A stretch of 64,000 nucleotides of DNA from Lonicera japonica (lineage: Eukaryota; Streptophyta; Magnoliopsida; Dipsacales; Caprifoliaceae). Made by a program: the position numbers and the translations under genes. Of this stretch, positions 10,904 to 22,805 are shown in pieces. Below the pieces are notes generated by a model that saw nothing but the letters and a program-made list of their open reading frames with translations, was not told the origin of the DNA and searched no databases. The stretch spans positions 19,065,839 through 19,129,838 of the forward strand of contig CM038465.1 of NCBI GenBank assembly GCA_021464415.1, given 5' to 3'. The stretch's first letter is position 1, and every line of letters starts with the position of its first letter.

Positions 10904-12219
10904 TGAAAGAGATATGTCCTAGGACTATTCATAGATTATGATTTGTACTTGGATATTTTATGCTTATTGTTATTTATAAAGTTTATTTATTATACTTTAT
11001 ATTCTCTTGTAAATAATATATATTAATACTAGTTCATCAAGTACGTGACTTGATTGTGGGATGCTAGTAATGTTATAATAATATTATTTAGATGTCCCTA
11101 ATCATATGTCAATAACCTAGGATCACATTGATATAATGATTAGAGTATGGGTCAGCTGATGATTATGTTCCACAAGTCATGGATATGGAAATATCAAGCT
11201 GAACATACTGATACTTGTTAGGGAACAAGGTATTGGACTGACCCGCTTTGGGGACATTGCGAGGAGTGTTACATAATGTCATCAGTGATGTTCCCCATTT
11301 GTGATATCGTATTATCCTTAGACCTGAGATCGCCATGGTTACCAACATAGGGATTAGCATGTCAGGCATTATCAAACGTTGCTCTTGATCGAGTAATTAT
11401 AAAGATGATGACTGAGCATACTATGAACTATGTAGAGGTATGTGGTTGATCAAGATGGGATTTGTCACTCTCGTATATTGAGAGAGATATCGTTGGGCCC
11501 CTTGATAAGTGTAATTAATATTCGCATGGCCATGCACAAATGAGATGTCATTTGTTTTAGATTAATTATACTTAGAGATCAAGAAATAAAGATTGAACTA
11601 TACAAGAATGACACTTGCCTAGTCTTGTGTTCAATCTAGATATCGATTGACAAAAGGAGTTAATATTTGGAATATCAATTTAAGGTTGTGTCGTTTTTGA
11701 CCTTTATATCCTTTGGATAATAGTAATGTTTACTAGAGACCGCTTACTATTCGTATAATAAAATGGGATTTTATTTATACTGCCAAAGAGTGTAAAACCT
11801 ACAGGGTCGCACACCAAAACGAGTTGGATCAAAACGAATTAAAACGGGCCAAGTTGGACTTGGGCCCAGTTCGTTTGTTGCTTAGGGTTCTCACTAGGGT
11901 TCTCTTATAAAAGGGAACCTTTATTCATCTTGGCCGTTAAGGAAACTCAGAGAGGCCAGAGAGAGAACCCTAGAAGGTGCTAGTACACCAAGCAAGGATC
12001 TCATCCCGTTCGTGTGTGCATACCGTAGAGGCGTCGTAATTTTTACGCTAAGGACGACAACAACAGAAGGATTCGATCCATCCGGTTCGTTTTAGTAACA
12101 TCAAATCACACATAAGGTATGTCTTCTGTCGATTTTATTGAACAGCATAAATCCTAGGGTTTAAGATTAGTGCGTAAATTAGTGTATGCGATGCATGATT
12201 ACTGCCCTAATTACCTACA
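10904..12219 (+). repeat. 3' LTR of the Copia element
   Basis: 1,316 bp, TG...CA, with one 1-bp deletion and about eight substitutions relative to the 5' LTR by eye. The minus-strand 70-codon ORF at 11163-11375 exists identically in the 5' LTR (4243-4455), so it is a feature of the LTR sequence and not evidence of a gene. Confidence 0.97.
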
Positions 12220-12224
12220 CTTGA

Positions 12225-13425
12225 TAGATCTATTTCATAATATTTGTATCGGAGATCACTCTTTATCACAAGTAATCTAATTTTATATTCTTATAATATT
12301 ATGCTTTGAAGCAGTTCTATAAAATTCAAGGAGTGGAACAGATTGTGAACTAGAGATGGGGAAGACCAAGGAGCAATTAATCACATAAAATGTTTAGGTA
12401 TCAGTCTCCTTCTCTTCCTCTTCCTTCTCTTTATACTACGTGAATTTATCTTCCATTTGTATAATAATAATGAATAAAAAACTCTACTACATATTTTGTA
12501 CTTGAACTATATATTTTCTGCTTGGGTTAGTGACTTATTTTTACATTTGGAAGTTATATATTTCTCGGTGTAGACCATTTATGTAATTGATTGATTTATA
12601 TTGAAGTATGAGGTCAAACAACTAATTAAGAGCTCAATTAATATCGAATGAGTTGTATGTTTTGGCTTCATTCTAAATTTTTTGGTTTGTATATGTGTGT
12701 GTGAGTACCATCATCATTATTATTATTATTAGTAGTAGTATATTACTACTACTACATACTGTCTTAAGATACGTATAGGCCGGCATTTAGTGATAGTTAG
12801 TATACATAATGAACCAAACATGTTTAATTCAGATTTACTACTATTACTATTATTACTACTATTACTATTACTATTACTACTACTACTACTACATAGTGTC
12901 TTAAGATACGTAAAGGCATTTAGTGATCATAGTTAGGGGTGTTCTGGCGAACCCAAAAACTGAACCGTACCGAGCCTACTCCATCTATTAAAAATCGAAC
13001 CGAAACCGAACATGTTTAATTCGGATTTGGGGTGTGCTAACGTAAACTGAAGTGAACCAAATCATTGAATATATGACTCAAAAATAATATTACTTCACTA
13101 TCTAATTATTTATTTAATTATTATTATTATTATAGCTTCTTCAAAAATTACTTTTCAAAGTGAAATAATTACAAAAAATAGTAAGAGTAAATTACTCTAA
13201 TGGACCTTACGCTATTGGCTCAATCTCATTTTGGCCATTAAACTAAAGAGGCTCAACTTAGGCACTTAAATTATTGGCCAATCTCAGTTTAGCACTTTCG
13301 TCCAGATATTCTGTTAAGTTGGACGGAATTAGGGGCCTTTTTGCCATTTCAATTAATTTTTTTTAAAAAAAACTAACTTTAAATTATATTTTTAATTTCT
13401 ACTACCACTTGGTTTTAATTTCAAT
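12225..13425. other. Non-coding; trinucleotide repeats and degenerate dispersed repeats
   Basis: No gene seen. (ATT)n/(AGT)n/(ACT)n tracts lie at about 12713-12760 and 12836-12892. Each is followed by the same phrase (…tgtcttaagatacgta…ggcatttagtgat…), so a segment of roughly 130 bp is duplicated. A GGTTCGGTT-type repeat lies at about 12930-13080. At 13190-13340 is a repeat phrased 'ggaccttacgctattggctcaatctca', a kind common in plant genomes; a cousin is at 28190-28290. Confidence 0.5.
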
Positions 13426-13430
13426 GTCTC

Positions 13431-14110
13431 TGATATGATCCGGTTTAGCTCCAGTTTCTATTCAACCATGATGATTCATGGCATTCCAAATGATGATCCA
13501 CACATGATGAATTACAAGGATAGAGCATGGAAATTCAAAAGAAATTCCATAGAATTTCAAGACTTCTATATGATTTCCTTAATTATTTAGGAGTTTATTT
13601 TAGTTGTCTTATTTTATTATTCAATTAGGAATTAGATTACTAGTTTCCTTTTTGAATAAGTTGTCTTATTATTTTAGAGTATTTATTAGTTTCCTTGTTG
13701 CATTAGGATTATTCTAGATGTTATTATTTTCCTTTTCTAAGTAGGAAATAGTTTCCCTTTTGAATTAGGATTAATGCTTTATTTACTCCAATTTAAAGGA
13801 GGCGCATTATTGTTTTAATGATAAGAAGAGTTTTGATTATTAATTAAATTGAGAGTTTTCTCTTTGTGTTCTCTTAGAACATGTTGAACATGTTGAATTG
13901 AATTAATTCAATTGTTCTTGACTTATCAATCTAGCAACCACACTAGATTGTGGCGTCATTCAATTATATTGAGGTTCGCGCTTCTTTAAGCGTTGGGTTG
14001 AGGTTTCCGCCTTCCATCTTTCGACGTATTCCAAGGTTCTTGCTACGTTTGTAGTTCAAGGGTTGAGGATCCATTACACTGGCTAGAAAAGACGATCCGG
14101 GATCGCGTCA
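13431..14110. mobile_element. Solo LTR, 680 bp
   Basis: Starts TGATATGATCC and ends GGGATCGCGTCA, flanked by a perfect 5-bp duplication GTCTC at 13426-13430 and 14111-14115. No internal region is present, so it is the product of LTR-LTR recombination. Superfamily and orientation are not clear. Pyrimidine-rich stretches and 'cattacactggctagaaaagacgatc'-like sequence near the end suggest the plus strand. Confidence 0.85.
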
Positions 14111-14115
14111 GTCTC

Positions 14116-15267
14116 TCTCCTATTTTTCCCTTATTTTCGGGGCCAAGATTTGAATCTCTCTCCAATTTGATGAATTTTTCTGATTATGTTAATTTTGATC
14201 TTTTTTCCTTATCTTTTGAAGTTTTTACAAGTGGGGTTTATAAGGGTGTATTCAATTCAGGTTTTTAAAGATTGTAACTGATTTTTTAAAATACATGAAT
14301 TATGTTAAGTCCATTGATTGTTTTAAATCCTTGTAGAATCTGACATATTTTAATGCAAGGATTATTTTGAATTTATGAAGATTTTAATAAGTCCATAAAA
14401 AAAAATTCACAAGACAAATAATAAAATAAATTAATTAAGAGTTTAAAGTAATATTATCAAAAGTGTAAGACAATTAACGAAACACGTTATAAAAAATTCA
14501 TACTGCTCCATTCAAACATCATTATGATTATATAACCCTCTTCATTCTCATTGTTGTTTTCTTGATTTCCATTCTCATTGTTGTCTTCTTGATTTCCATT
14601 CTCATTATTTTATGGTCACCTATTTACTAAAAAAATCCAAGGCAACAATTTTTTATGATTTTCTTATAATCATTAATTGAATTTTACAGTTGATACTATG
14701 TTTTGTTTATATGTTATTATTAATTTTATTTCATATTAATTATTCAATTCTTAGTATATACGTATTCATTAATGGACTTAATGACATTTGTCAAGCACTA
14801 CAATCACGTGCAACGCACGTGTATAAAAACTAGTAATAATAAAAAATCAAAAGATAAATAATAAAAGAATTTTGATTACAACTTTAAAGTAATAAGCAAA
14901 TTATAAATATGCCGCAAATGGTTTGGATCGAGTTTAAAAACCCAATTGATTGGGTTTTTTTTACCCTTTCTATTCGATTTTCATCTTTTGTCTAAAAAAA
15001 TTCATAAAATGGGAAAAAAACTAAAGGGGGCTACATCTCTATTGTTTTAGAAGAATATGACTACTTGGATAATTAAAACTTTGAAAGTAGCAGTTTTTAA
15101 ATCAAAAAAAAGGCTTTATATAGAATGAAGAATTAGAGAGATTTCAATAGATTATAGAGAGGAAGAAAAAATAATACGTAGGATTTGGAAAAAGGAGAGG
15201 TTTTAGATAGAGAGAATAAAGTGGAAGGCTTTAATCGATTATAGAGAAAAGAAGAAATAAGACCTAG
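14116..15267. other. Non-coding; MITE-like end and a Helitron 3' terminus
   Basis: No gene. At about 14240-14420 is sequence like the arm of a MITE ('ggtgtattcaattcaggttttt'). At 14805-14833 is a clean Helitron 3' end: stem CACGTGC-AAC-GCACGTG, eight bases, CTAG, then host T. The 5' end of that element was not found. A partly duplicated purine-rich segment ('gattatagagaggaagaa…' / 'gattatagagaaaagaagaa') precedes element A. Confidence 0.5.
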
Positions 15268-17278
15268 TGTGAACATCTCATTTTGCGACCCTCGCAAAAA
15301 TCCTGATCTCTGGGAAAGTGAACACGCATACATGCATACATACTATATACATGTGACACAGGTCAAAGAAGGAAGTAAAAAGGACACCCGGGTGAGGACT
15401 ATTTGTGCAAAATAAGTCATTGATTTCTGATCACCCTCATTTTTCGAAAGTTATTAGACAGTGTAATAAGAAGTAACATACTCAAAAATCAATCCAATCC
15501 GACGGCCGAATCTCCGAGAATTCGAAAAAATAAAAAATTTGCCTCGAGTAATCAAACGGAGACCTCCTCAGATTCCAAATGAGCTCAAATTTGGTCAGTA
15601 GGCAGGTTTTATCATGGGGAGAGACATACTAAAAAATCAGATTAATCCGATGCTCCGCTGGGCCAACATAGCAAAAACCATTTCGGGAAATAAGGGTTCG
15701 TCCACACGACACAAGCTTTTTGTGTCATGTGGACATACCTAGTGGGCATTTGTCCACACGAAAAACACCACTTTTGTCCACAAGATAAAAGTCCAAAACC
15801 AAAATTTTTCGATTCTTGTGTACTGAGAATTCCCAACCTCTGATCATTCTAAAATTTGGGGGCTTATTGTACTGTACCATAACATAGAACATATTCAAAA
15901 ATCAGCTCGATCATGCGGTTAGATCCTCGGGAATTCAAAAAACTGGGAGTTCATTTCAAGGAATCAGACAGGGGCCTTCCCAAACCCCAAATGAGCTTAA
16001 ATTTGGTTAGTCGATAAGTCCTAGCATGTGTAACAACATACTATAAACTCAGATTGATCCGATATCCCGTTTGTCCAGAATTGTAAAAGTCATCTCGGGT
16101 GAATAGTGTATGTCGTGTAGACAGATGTTCCAAGGATATCTGTCCACACGACAAACCCTCTCTAGCCTAGCCCGTATTATTCTACAGATATAAATACACA
16201 TGCACATACACCATTTGAAGTATTAGTTAGCTCTGAGACTTCGAAAACAGTGCTCTAAAATAGTATTATATTATTTTCAAGGCTCTCAAGTATTTTTATC
16301 TTAGTTCGGCTTTATTTTTTTATCTATTTTTATTTTATTAGTCATAATTGATCAATCGCATATAAAAATTGATGTTTATCTCAAAATTAGTCTAAATTTT
16401 ATATTCAAATCCTATTTTCAAAACCAAAGGCATGGAACGAGTTATAACCATTTTTAAACAATTTTTTTATCAGTTAAAATTATAAAATCTCAGTTTTATC
16501 AGTTTCAGTCCACGAAGGAATTAATGAGCATTTGTACCTGATTTAATCTTTAAATCGCAGTGCTTACCTAAATATCCAATATGAATTGAAAGTATTGGAT
16601 TCGTCAATGCCGGTTTAAATTATTAAACTGTGGTATACTATTGATGTATGAATCTCGAGGATTGTTGGATATCCGATTCCAAATCGAATTAGCTTCCAAA
16701 AAGTCCTAATTTTCACCAAAAATACCCGTTTTGCTATCTATCATTATCAAAAATTATTTTTCAAATCACACACATTGATTTCTAAAATTGAAAGGGCAAA
16801 TTACGAAGCACATGCTTTTCATTCCCACCCTAAAATCTCGTTTTCCTAAAATTATGGGCTGATACGTGATAACATCAATTAACATGTGAATTTTCAGTTA
16901 TAATTACACGCATATCCTACTCAGAAACCGAAAGGGTGGATTGCGTGGCTTACACCCTCCTAATTCGTAACTTAATCCCTGAACCTTTGAATCAACTAGT
17001 TTCACATTAATTGTGTTTAAGAGGTCGTTTAATTCATAAATATTTTTCTTTCATACACACTTTTGTTTGTTTTTTGTGTTTAAGAGGTCATTTAATTCAT
17101 AAATGTTCCTCTTTCATACACACTTTTGTTTGTTTAATAAAACAAACTGGAGAATTTTGATTTTATTTACAAACCGTCACCTTTTCTCTATAACAAAACG
17201 AACCGTTTTTCAAACGAACCGAAAAACCGAAAAAAATCGCCGCCAAAGGGGCTGGCATCAAAAGTGCGGGCTCTTATA
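15268..17278 (+). repeat. 5' LTR of element A
   Basis: Starts TGTGAACATCTCATTTTGCG like the LTR of element B. The 3' boundary is set by the PBS; B ends in CA there, but in A the end is degraded to TA. A TATA box (TATAAATA) is at 16189-16196. Upstream at 16111-16153 is a hairpin with 16-bp arms, TGTCGTGTAGACAGAT and ATCTGTCCACACGACA, with one mismatch and an 11-nt loop. Related CGTCCACACGAC words recur at about 15700-15785. A segment of about 75 bp around 17010-17150 is tandemly duplicated here but single in B. Confidence 0.85.
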
Positions 17279-17298
17279 GTGGCGACTTTGCTGGGGAC
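17279..17298 (+). promoter_or_regulatory. Primer-binding site of element A
   Basis: GTGGCGACTTTGCTGGGGAC directly follows the 5' LTR; element B has GTGGCGACTCTGTTGGGGAT at the same place. The phrase is characteristic of Tat/Ogre-lineage elements. Confidence 0.8.
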
Positions 17299-18413
17299 TT
17301 TTTAAGAGGATTAAACTCTGAACAAAAGTAGAATATGCGTAAATAATCATTTCTATTTGCATGTTTTTCTTTTCGGACTTAGTTCTAGGATAATATAAAT
17401 GCGATTTAAGTGGATACACTGATTCCCTTTTTTGTTTGTAATTATTGTTTGAGAAAAATCTTTTCATAAACAAAAATTGAAAATACTCGAACAAACCCTA
17501 AATTGTTCATCATAATGCACCTCCATAATCGTTATTTTGCACACAGACATTATTTTAATGCATCATGGCAAGTGTGAAATTACCCCATTCAACCCGAAAA
17601 TACTACTTAGTGAGTAGGGAGTTGGCTTATATGGGTTCTCCTTGGCTAAGTACCAACCAAGGTATATCGAGTGACGAGAACACTCACGTACCCAGGACGT
17701 TTATCAAAAGGTCATTGCACGTACTCGCCCTTGGGTTATATAGCAAAACCTGGCTAAATAAGAGGGAGCCTAAACCTTACCCCTTAAACCACGTTTGCAT
17801 ATAGGATGTGTCAGCCTAATACACTTGAATTTCTGCATGTTTTCCTAACCGTCAATCGTGAATTAGTGAACAAAAGGCCTTGTCACACATAGAACTCTTG
17901 GTTTAGCAAGTACGGCCGGTGGCTGTCCAACCCCGCCTGTAGAAATCCCCCGCTAAAACCCGCCAATGAGAATTTTCTTTTCACTATTTCCATGAAAAGC
18001 AACTCTAAGAGGAGATAACTACCTGATTTTTCAAAATGTTTCCAAAATATGTTTTCTAAACAATGAGTCATTTTCCAAAACAAGTTTTCAAAATTGACTT
18101 TCAAAACCGAAAAGTTATAAAGGAACCGCGGGAATTTATATTCCTGTCCTAAACCTATCCACGGGGCTCTCAAGTTTTTGATTCGGTCTATTTTTGCCTA
18201 AGCATTAAAAAGTGATTTTCGATTTTATTTTCTTGTCGAGTCATAGTTTTTCAAGAATTATGCAACCAATGGAAAAATATTAATTTTTCGGTCAATCCCC
18301 AATTTCTTTCTCCCCGTTCTCCACCATACTCAGATTATCTACTGTTAAAACGGCCTAGCTGACATCTCAGAAATTGAACCAAACGATTCACGAGACTAGA
18401 CTCACCACCAATC

Positions 18414-19869
18414 ATGCCTCCTCGTTGCGACACCAAGCTACTAATTGATCAAACTGGGATTAACAATACTGAGGGTAATCATAATGAAGCCTCTCATGCA
18501 GTGGATCAATTGTTCTGTCTCATTTTACCAATCAACCCAAAGTCCTAACTTCAGAATAACTTTACCAGATAATACAGGGTTTGACTCAGTCTGTGAATAC
18601 CTTGCTTGCCACCCGGGCACCAGCCGAACCCTAACCCCACTCATAACCAAGACCGAGGTCAACCAATTCTCCCACCTTAGCAAAACATCCCGCCAGCTCC
18701 CTCACTGCACCAAGTCCCACCAGCACACGATCCTGTCAATGCATGGCTCCATCCAGAACATAACCAACCCCAACATCACCACAATCCACTCTTTGAAGGA
18801 CACGAGCCAGATCCGTATATAGGGCAGTATGCAGAATCAGTGATTGAACAAGTTAAGGAGAATGAGGCTATCACTATGTTAAAGGAACATATTAAAGCTT
18901 TGAATTAGAAGGTGACAGATAAAACCAATGACTTAGCTGATCTCCAAAATCAGTCTCTCTCTTCGCAAAAGCCAGGTTGCCAATCGGTTTTAAGCTTCTC
19001 AATATGGAAAAGTTCTCAAGAAATACTCCCCTTCATTTTCATCTCAAGGCCTATGCCCATACTATGCACTTATATGGACTGAATGAGACTCACGTAGCCC
19101 AAGGTTTCCATTAAACTTTGACTGGATCTACACACAATTGGTTCTTAGGATTGAAGAAACACAGGGTAACAGATTGGAAGAGTATTATAAAATAGTGTAT
19201 GAAGCACTATAAGTCAAATGAGGAGCTGAAAGTTACTCGTAAGCACCTTGAAATGACTAAGCGGCGAGAAAATGAAAGTGTTAGCGACTTCATCACACGT
19301 TGGAGAGAATTGGCATCACAGATGATTGACCAGATTTCTGAGGAAGAACATCTGGGCTTAATTGTCAAGAATTTTACGCCCAAGATCAAAGATGGCATGG
19401 GGCGATAGTACTTTAAGAAATACAATGCTTTGAGGTACGTGGCCAACGAAACCGAAGAGGAGCTTGCAAAAGCCACCGAGGTTAAAAAAGCCTCTACCCA
19501 ATATAAGAAATATGCTTCTGCTATTAGTCAAGTGTGGTCCTATCATAATTCGGGTCCTTACCAACGAACCAATTTTCAGTACCCATAAGAGCAGGGGTTT
19601 GCACTTAGCCAAGGGTTCATTAATTAAACTCGGAATACTGGGAGAACTAGGGGTCGACGTTTTACTCGCCTTCTAGTCTCATTGAGTAAGACTTTAGCCG
19701 CACTACAAGAAAGTGGAATCATACAACCATTGGCCCCCCGGGCCCTTCCCGAGCTGCTTTTTGCTAATTGGAACACCAATGAGCATTGCGATACCATCAA
19801 GACAAGGGACACAACACTGACCAATGCATAGCCCTGAGGCATGCTATCCAAGATTTGATCAAGGCATGA
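18414..19869 (+). pseudogene. Tat-type gag of element A, broken
   Basis: Starts at ATG 18414 (MPPRCDTKLLIDQTG). A Retrotrans_gag domain is readable from about 19010 to 19410, with WFLGLKKHRVTDW, then ENESVSDFITRWRELASQM and EEEHLGLIVKNFTPKIKDGM. The C-terminal Tat-like sequence includes ALQESGIIQPLAPRALP and CIALRHAIQDLIKA. The reading is interrupted by several stops (for example within 19110-19200, at 19405 and near 19587) and by frame changes. Gag would form the particle; this copy is dead. No pol follows, which is unusual for a full Tat element, so a large internal deletion is likely. Confidence 0.75.
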
Positions 19870-20109
19870 AAGATCCCTGACCTTGAGGCACCAAATATTA
19901 GATGAGAGAAGCCCTAAGTAGAGCTAGACATCACTGATCTAGTTTTCTTGAGCCATATTAGAAACAGGCGAAATTAAAAGAGAAATTAAGCGAAATGGTA
20001 AGCGATAAGGGGAGAATGAGGAATTTATTATCAATGTACCTATTCATTTCAGTAATAAAATAAAATCATATTTTTTAATTCATGATATGATTGCCTCTAC
20101 TTAAACAAT

Positions 20110-20266
20110 GTTCCTAAAAAGACACGGGTGATAAATCTAAATCACAGAGCGTGGAGATATCATCGACACACTAAGGGTACCGAGGGTAGATGCGCTGAGG
20201 GTGCCGAGGGTATATGCGCTGAGGGTGCTGACAAGAAGACTCGAACATCTCCTTGAAGACTAGTCT
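20110..20266 (+). repeat. GAGGGTGCCGAGGGTATATGCGCT tandem repeat
   Basis: Short direct repeats of 'ctgagggtgccgagggtatatgcg', about 25 bp, two to three units, in the 3' non-coding part of element A. They are cut by the solo LTR at 20267 and resume after 21692 (…gcgccgagggtatatgcac…). The matching region of B (59800-60110) has longer ~95-bp units of the same words. Confidence 0.6.
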
Positions 20267-21687
20267 TGTAGGTCGAAAAATACCCTAGAGCGGGGGGGGG
20301 GGGGGGAATAGGGTTTTTGAAACTTAATTCGATATTAAAAGTAGTTTCAAGTAAAGTTTAAATAATAAAACTTTAATACGATGTTTAACTAGGAATTGAG
20401 TAAATTAAATAATCACATAAGCAATCAACAAGTATAAATACAAAATAATAGAAAGATTGAGTTTAGAGAGAATGAACCGAATGAGACAATGACGTTTTGT
20501 TTACGCAGTTCAGTTGTTTAGACCATAGTCCGTGCCCGAGTAGATTCCCGAGAAATTCCATTGAAAACCGATTTTCTTCTGGGTGAAAATCAAACCTTTA
20601 TAAGTGCAATCTTTCTCACTACACTCAACAAGTGTTGTTCTTCTCACAACACTCAATAAGTGTGATTCTTCTCACCACACTCAACACAAGAACTCTTCTT
20701 GTAATTTTATGAGAACCACCTCTCGCAATTTTGAATAATAAGTTGTTTTGATGACAAACACCAATGAACAATAACTCTCAAGTGTATTTGAAGATTACAA
20801 ATAAAGCTCACACAAGAGTTATAAAGATTGATCAAAATACATAGCTTAAGCATGAAAACTATGATTAATGCATAAACTTGAAAACTTGAATATTGTGGAT
20901 ATATGAAAAATGAGATTGTAAGATCATTCAAGTTGTTAAAAACATGTCTAAGAACCCATATTTATAACTACCAAAAGTATATGGCCGTTGGAGGAAATAA
21001 TAATAGTTTATGGGTCAGAAGTAGACATTTTCAAACTTTCCAACGGCTAATTTCAGGCCATCAATCGACTGAGTGGTTTTGCTTAGTTGACTGATGAGCA
21101 CTATCCAGCCATCTAAAATTCCAAATTTTGGTCTTTTACATTTTAGCTCCAAAATCAGTTCTAATGCTTCGGGGACCTTAAGACTATGTCCCTAAGACAC
21201 CTATTTAAGAGAAAACTCAAAAATAAGTTCATTTGAATTAATTATGAAATAATTACAAAATCGGTTTTTGTAAAAATGAAGTTTTTCAAAGGATTTTGTT
21301 TCAAACTTGTTTTCAATCAATCAAATCATGATGCAAGATATATTTGAGCTATATATGATTATAAAACAAGTAACTTTACATAAATCTAAGATACTCACTC
21401 AATTTGGAAAATAAACGAGTCTTCAAGTGCTTAGAATACTTCTTCGGTTTTTCACTTGCTTTGAGCTAATGATCCTCATTGATATGACATTGTTCAAATG
21501 CTATATACATAATGTTATAGAGAAGAATAAAATTGTGTATGGATTACATTTATAGAGGATTAATTCACAATCGATTTTGTAGGTTTTGTACCACATAAAA
21601 TGTTTATTTGATTGTGTCAATATTTTGAAAACAAATATTAATTTTATCATTATTATCAAAATAAGATTAGTGACTTTTAGGTCAACA
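20267..21687 (-). mobile_element. Solo LTR nested in element A, 1,421 bp
   Basis: Forward strand starts TGTAGGTCGAAAAATACCC and ends TTTAGGTCAACA. Flanks AGTCT (20262-20266) and AGCCT (21688-21692) are a target duplication with one mismatch, and element B reads across the site without interruption. Minus orientation is suggested by TATAAATA on the minus strand (20959-20966), with an imperfect 14-bp dyad upstream of it at 21060-21073 / 21082-21095. It contains a run of 15 G at 20292-20306 and 'cactcaacaagtgttgttcttctcacaacactcaataag' style repeats (in shorter pieces) at 20610-20690. Confidence 0.82.
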
Positions 21688-22554
21688 AGCCTCTCCATTA
21701 TCCTTCACATGCATTGAAGGCGCCGAGGGTATATGCACCAAGCGTATAAATGAGAATACCCGAACAGCCCTCCAAGGGCTAGCCTCTCCGTTCATCATTC
21801 GCACCGAGAGTATTTTACCTATATCATCATGACCCCGTAGTCGCCCTATCAGTAGAACCAGAAATCTTACCTCTGAAAGTAGAATCAAGTTAGCAACTGA
21901 AGGCCCCTGCCTCTCCCAAGAATCAATCCAGTCTCGGATAATATACACCCACCTATGAAAATACAGAATAGTGGTAATCCTCCCAAGATTGAGGGTATGA
22001 CCAAAAGCAGCAACGCACACGAATTTTGACAAGCCCAAGAATCAAGAAGCAGAGAGCAACTTGTCATGACAAAAGCATGATGTAGGATCAGCAAAATCCT
22101 AAGACAAAAGCACGCTATTTCTCTTGTAACCGATGTCACATTGCGCTCACTTGCTAATTGGCTAGAAATCAATATTTTCCTTATCGTTGTTGCTTTGTTC
22201 TCAGAAAACGGTCGGTCTTGCATGCATACATCTTCACTTAGATAATTTCAAGTAGTGTAACATACTTCATAAATCAGGAAACCCAAGATTCACGACCTTT
22301 TCAAAACAAAGTTTTCTAAACAATGGTGCGATGATTTAAGAAGTATGCGACCACTCGAAATTTAGGTAAGCATGGCATAAGCATTTACGTAGTGCATAAA
22401 AATGAACACTTGCATAAGTGTACCACACATTGGTCCAAGAACACATAAGCACTAGGCTCCGTGAGCTGCCAGATAGGCTTAGCCACAACATCTTGCGATA
22501 TACCTTGATGGTTGGTCACACCACTATCACACCTCCAACCAATGCACACCAGAT

Positions 22555-22805
22555 CATCACGATAAGATCAAATCACAATTTATCCCAGATAATCGAATTA
22601 CATCATAATTCATCCCAGAGAGTTGAATCAAATCAGAATTCCTCTCGGAGAGTCGAATCACGCCATAATTCCTCCTAGAGAGTTGAATCACATCAAAATT
22701 CCTCAGAGAGAGTCGAATCACATCAGAATGCCTCATAGAGAGTCGAATCACGTCAAAATTCCTCCCAGATATTCGAATCACAATTCCTCCCAGAGAGTTG
22801 AATCG
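22555..22805 (+). repeat. ~30-bp minisatellite in 3' region of element A
   Basis: About eight imperfect units of 'gaatcacatcaaaattcctc' + 'ccagagagtt'. The same array, with diverged units, is at about 60780-61040 in element B. ORFs on both strands here are by-products of the repeat. Confidence 0.8.

Larger units (their letters stand above)
3984..12219 (+). mobile_element. Complete Ty1/Copia LTR retrotransposon, 8,236 bp
   Basis: Two LTRs (3984-5300 and 10904-12219) begin with TG and end with CA. They are flanked by the 5-bp duplication CTTGA at 3979-3983 and 12220-12224. Between them are a Met-tRNA-type primer-binding site, a long leader, one gag-pol frame (6924-10889) in the Copia order gag-PR-INT-RT-RNaseH, and a polypurine tract. 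By eye the LTRs differ by about eight substitutions and one 1-bp indel, so the insertion is recent relative to its surroundings. Two nonsense codons make this copy non-autonomous. Confidence 0.97.

Noticed and set aside
22555..22805. CRISPR-like regular repeats
   Set aside because: Units are contiguous and imperfect with no unique spacers; plant nuclear context with retrotransposon homology explains them.
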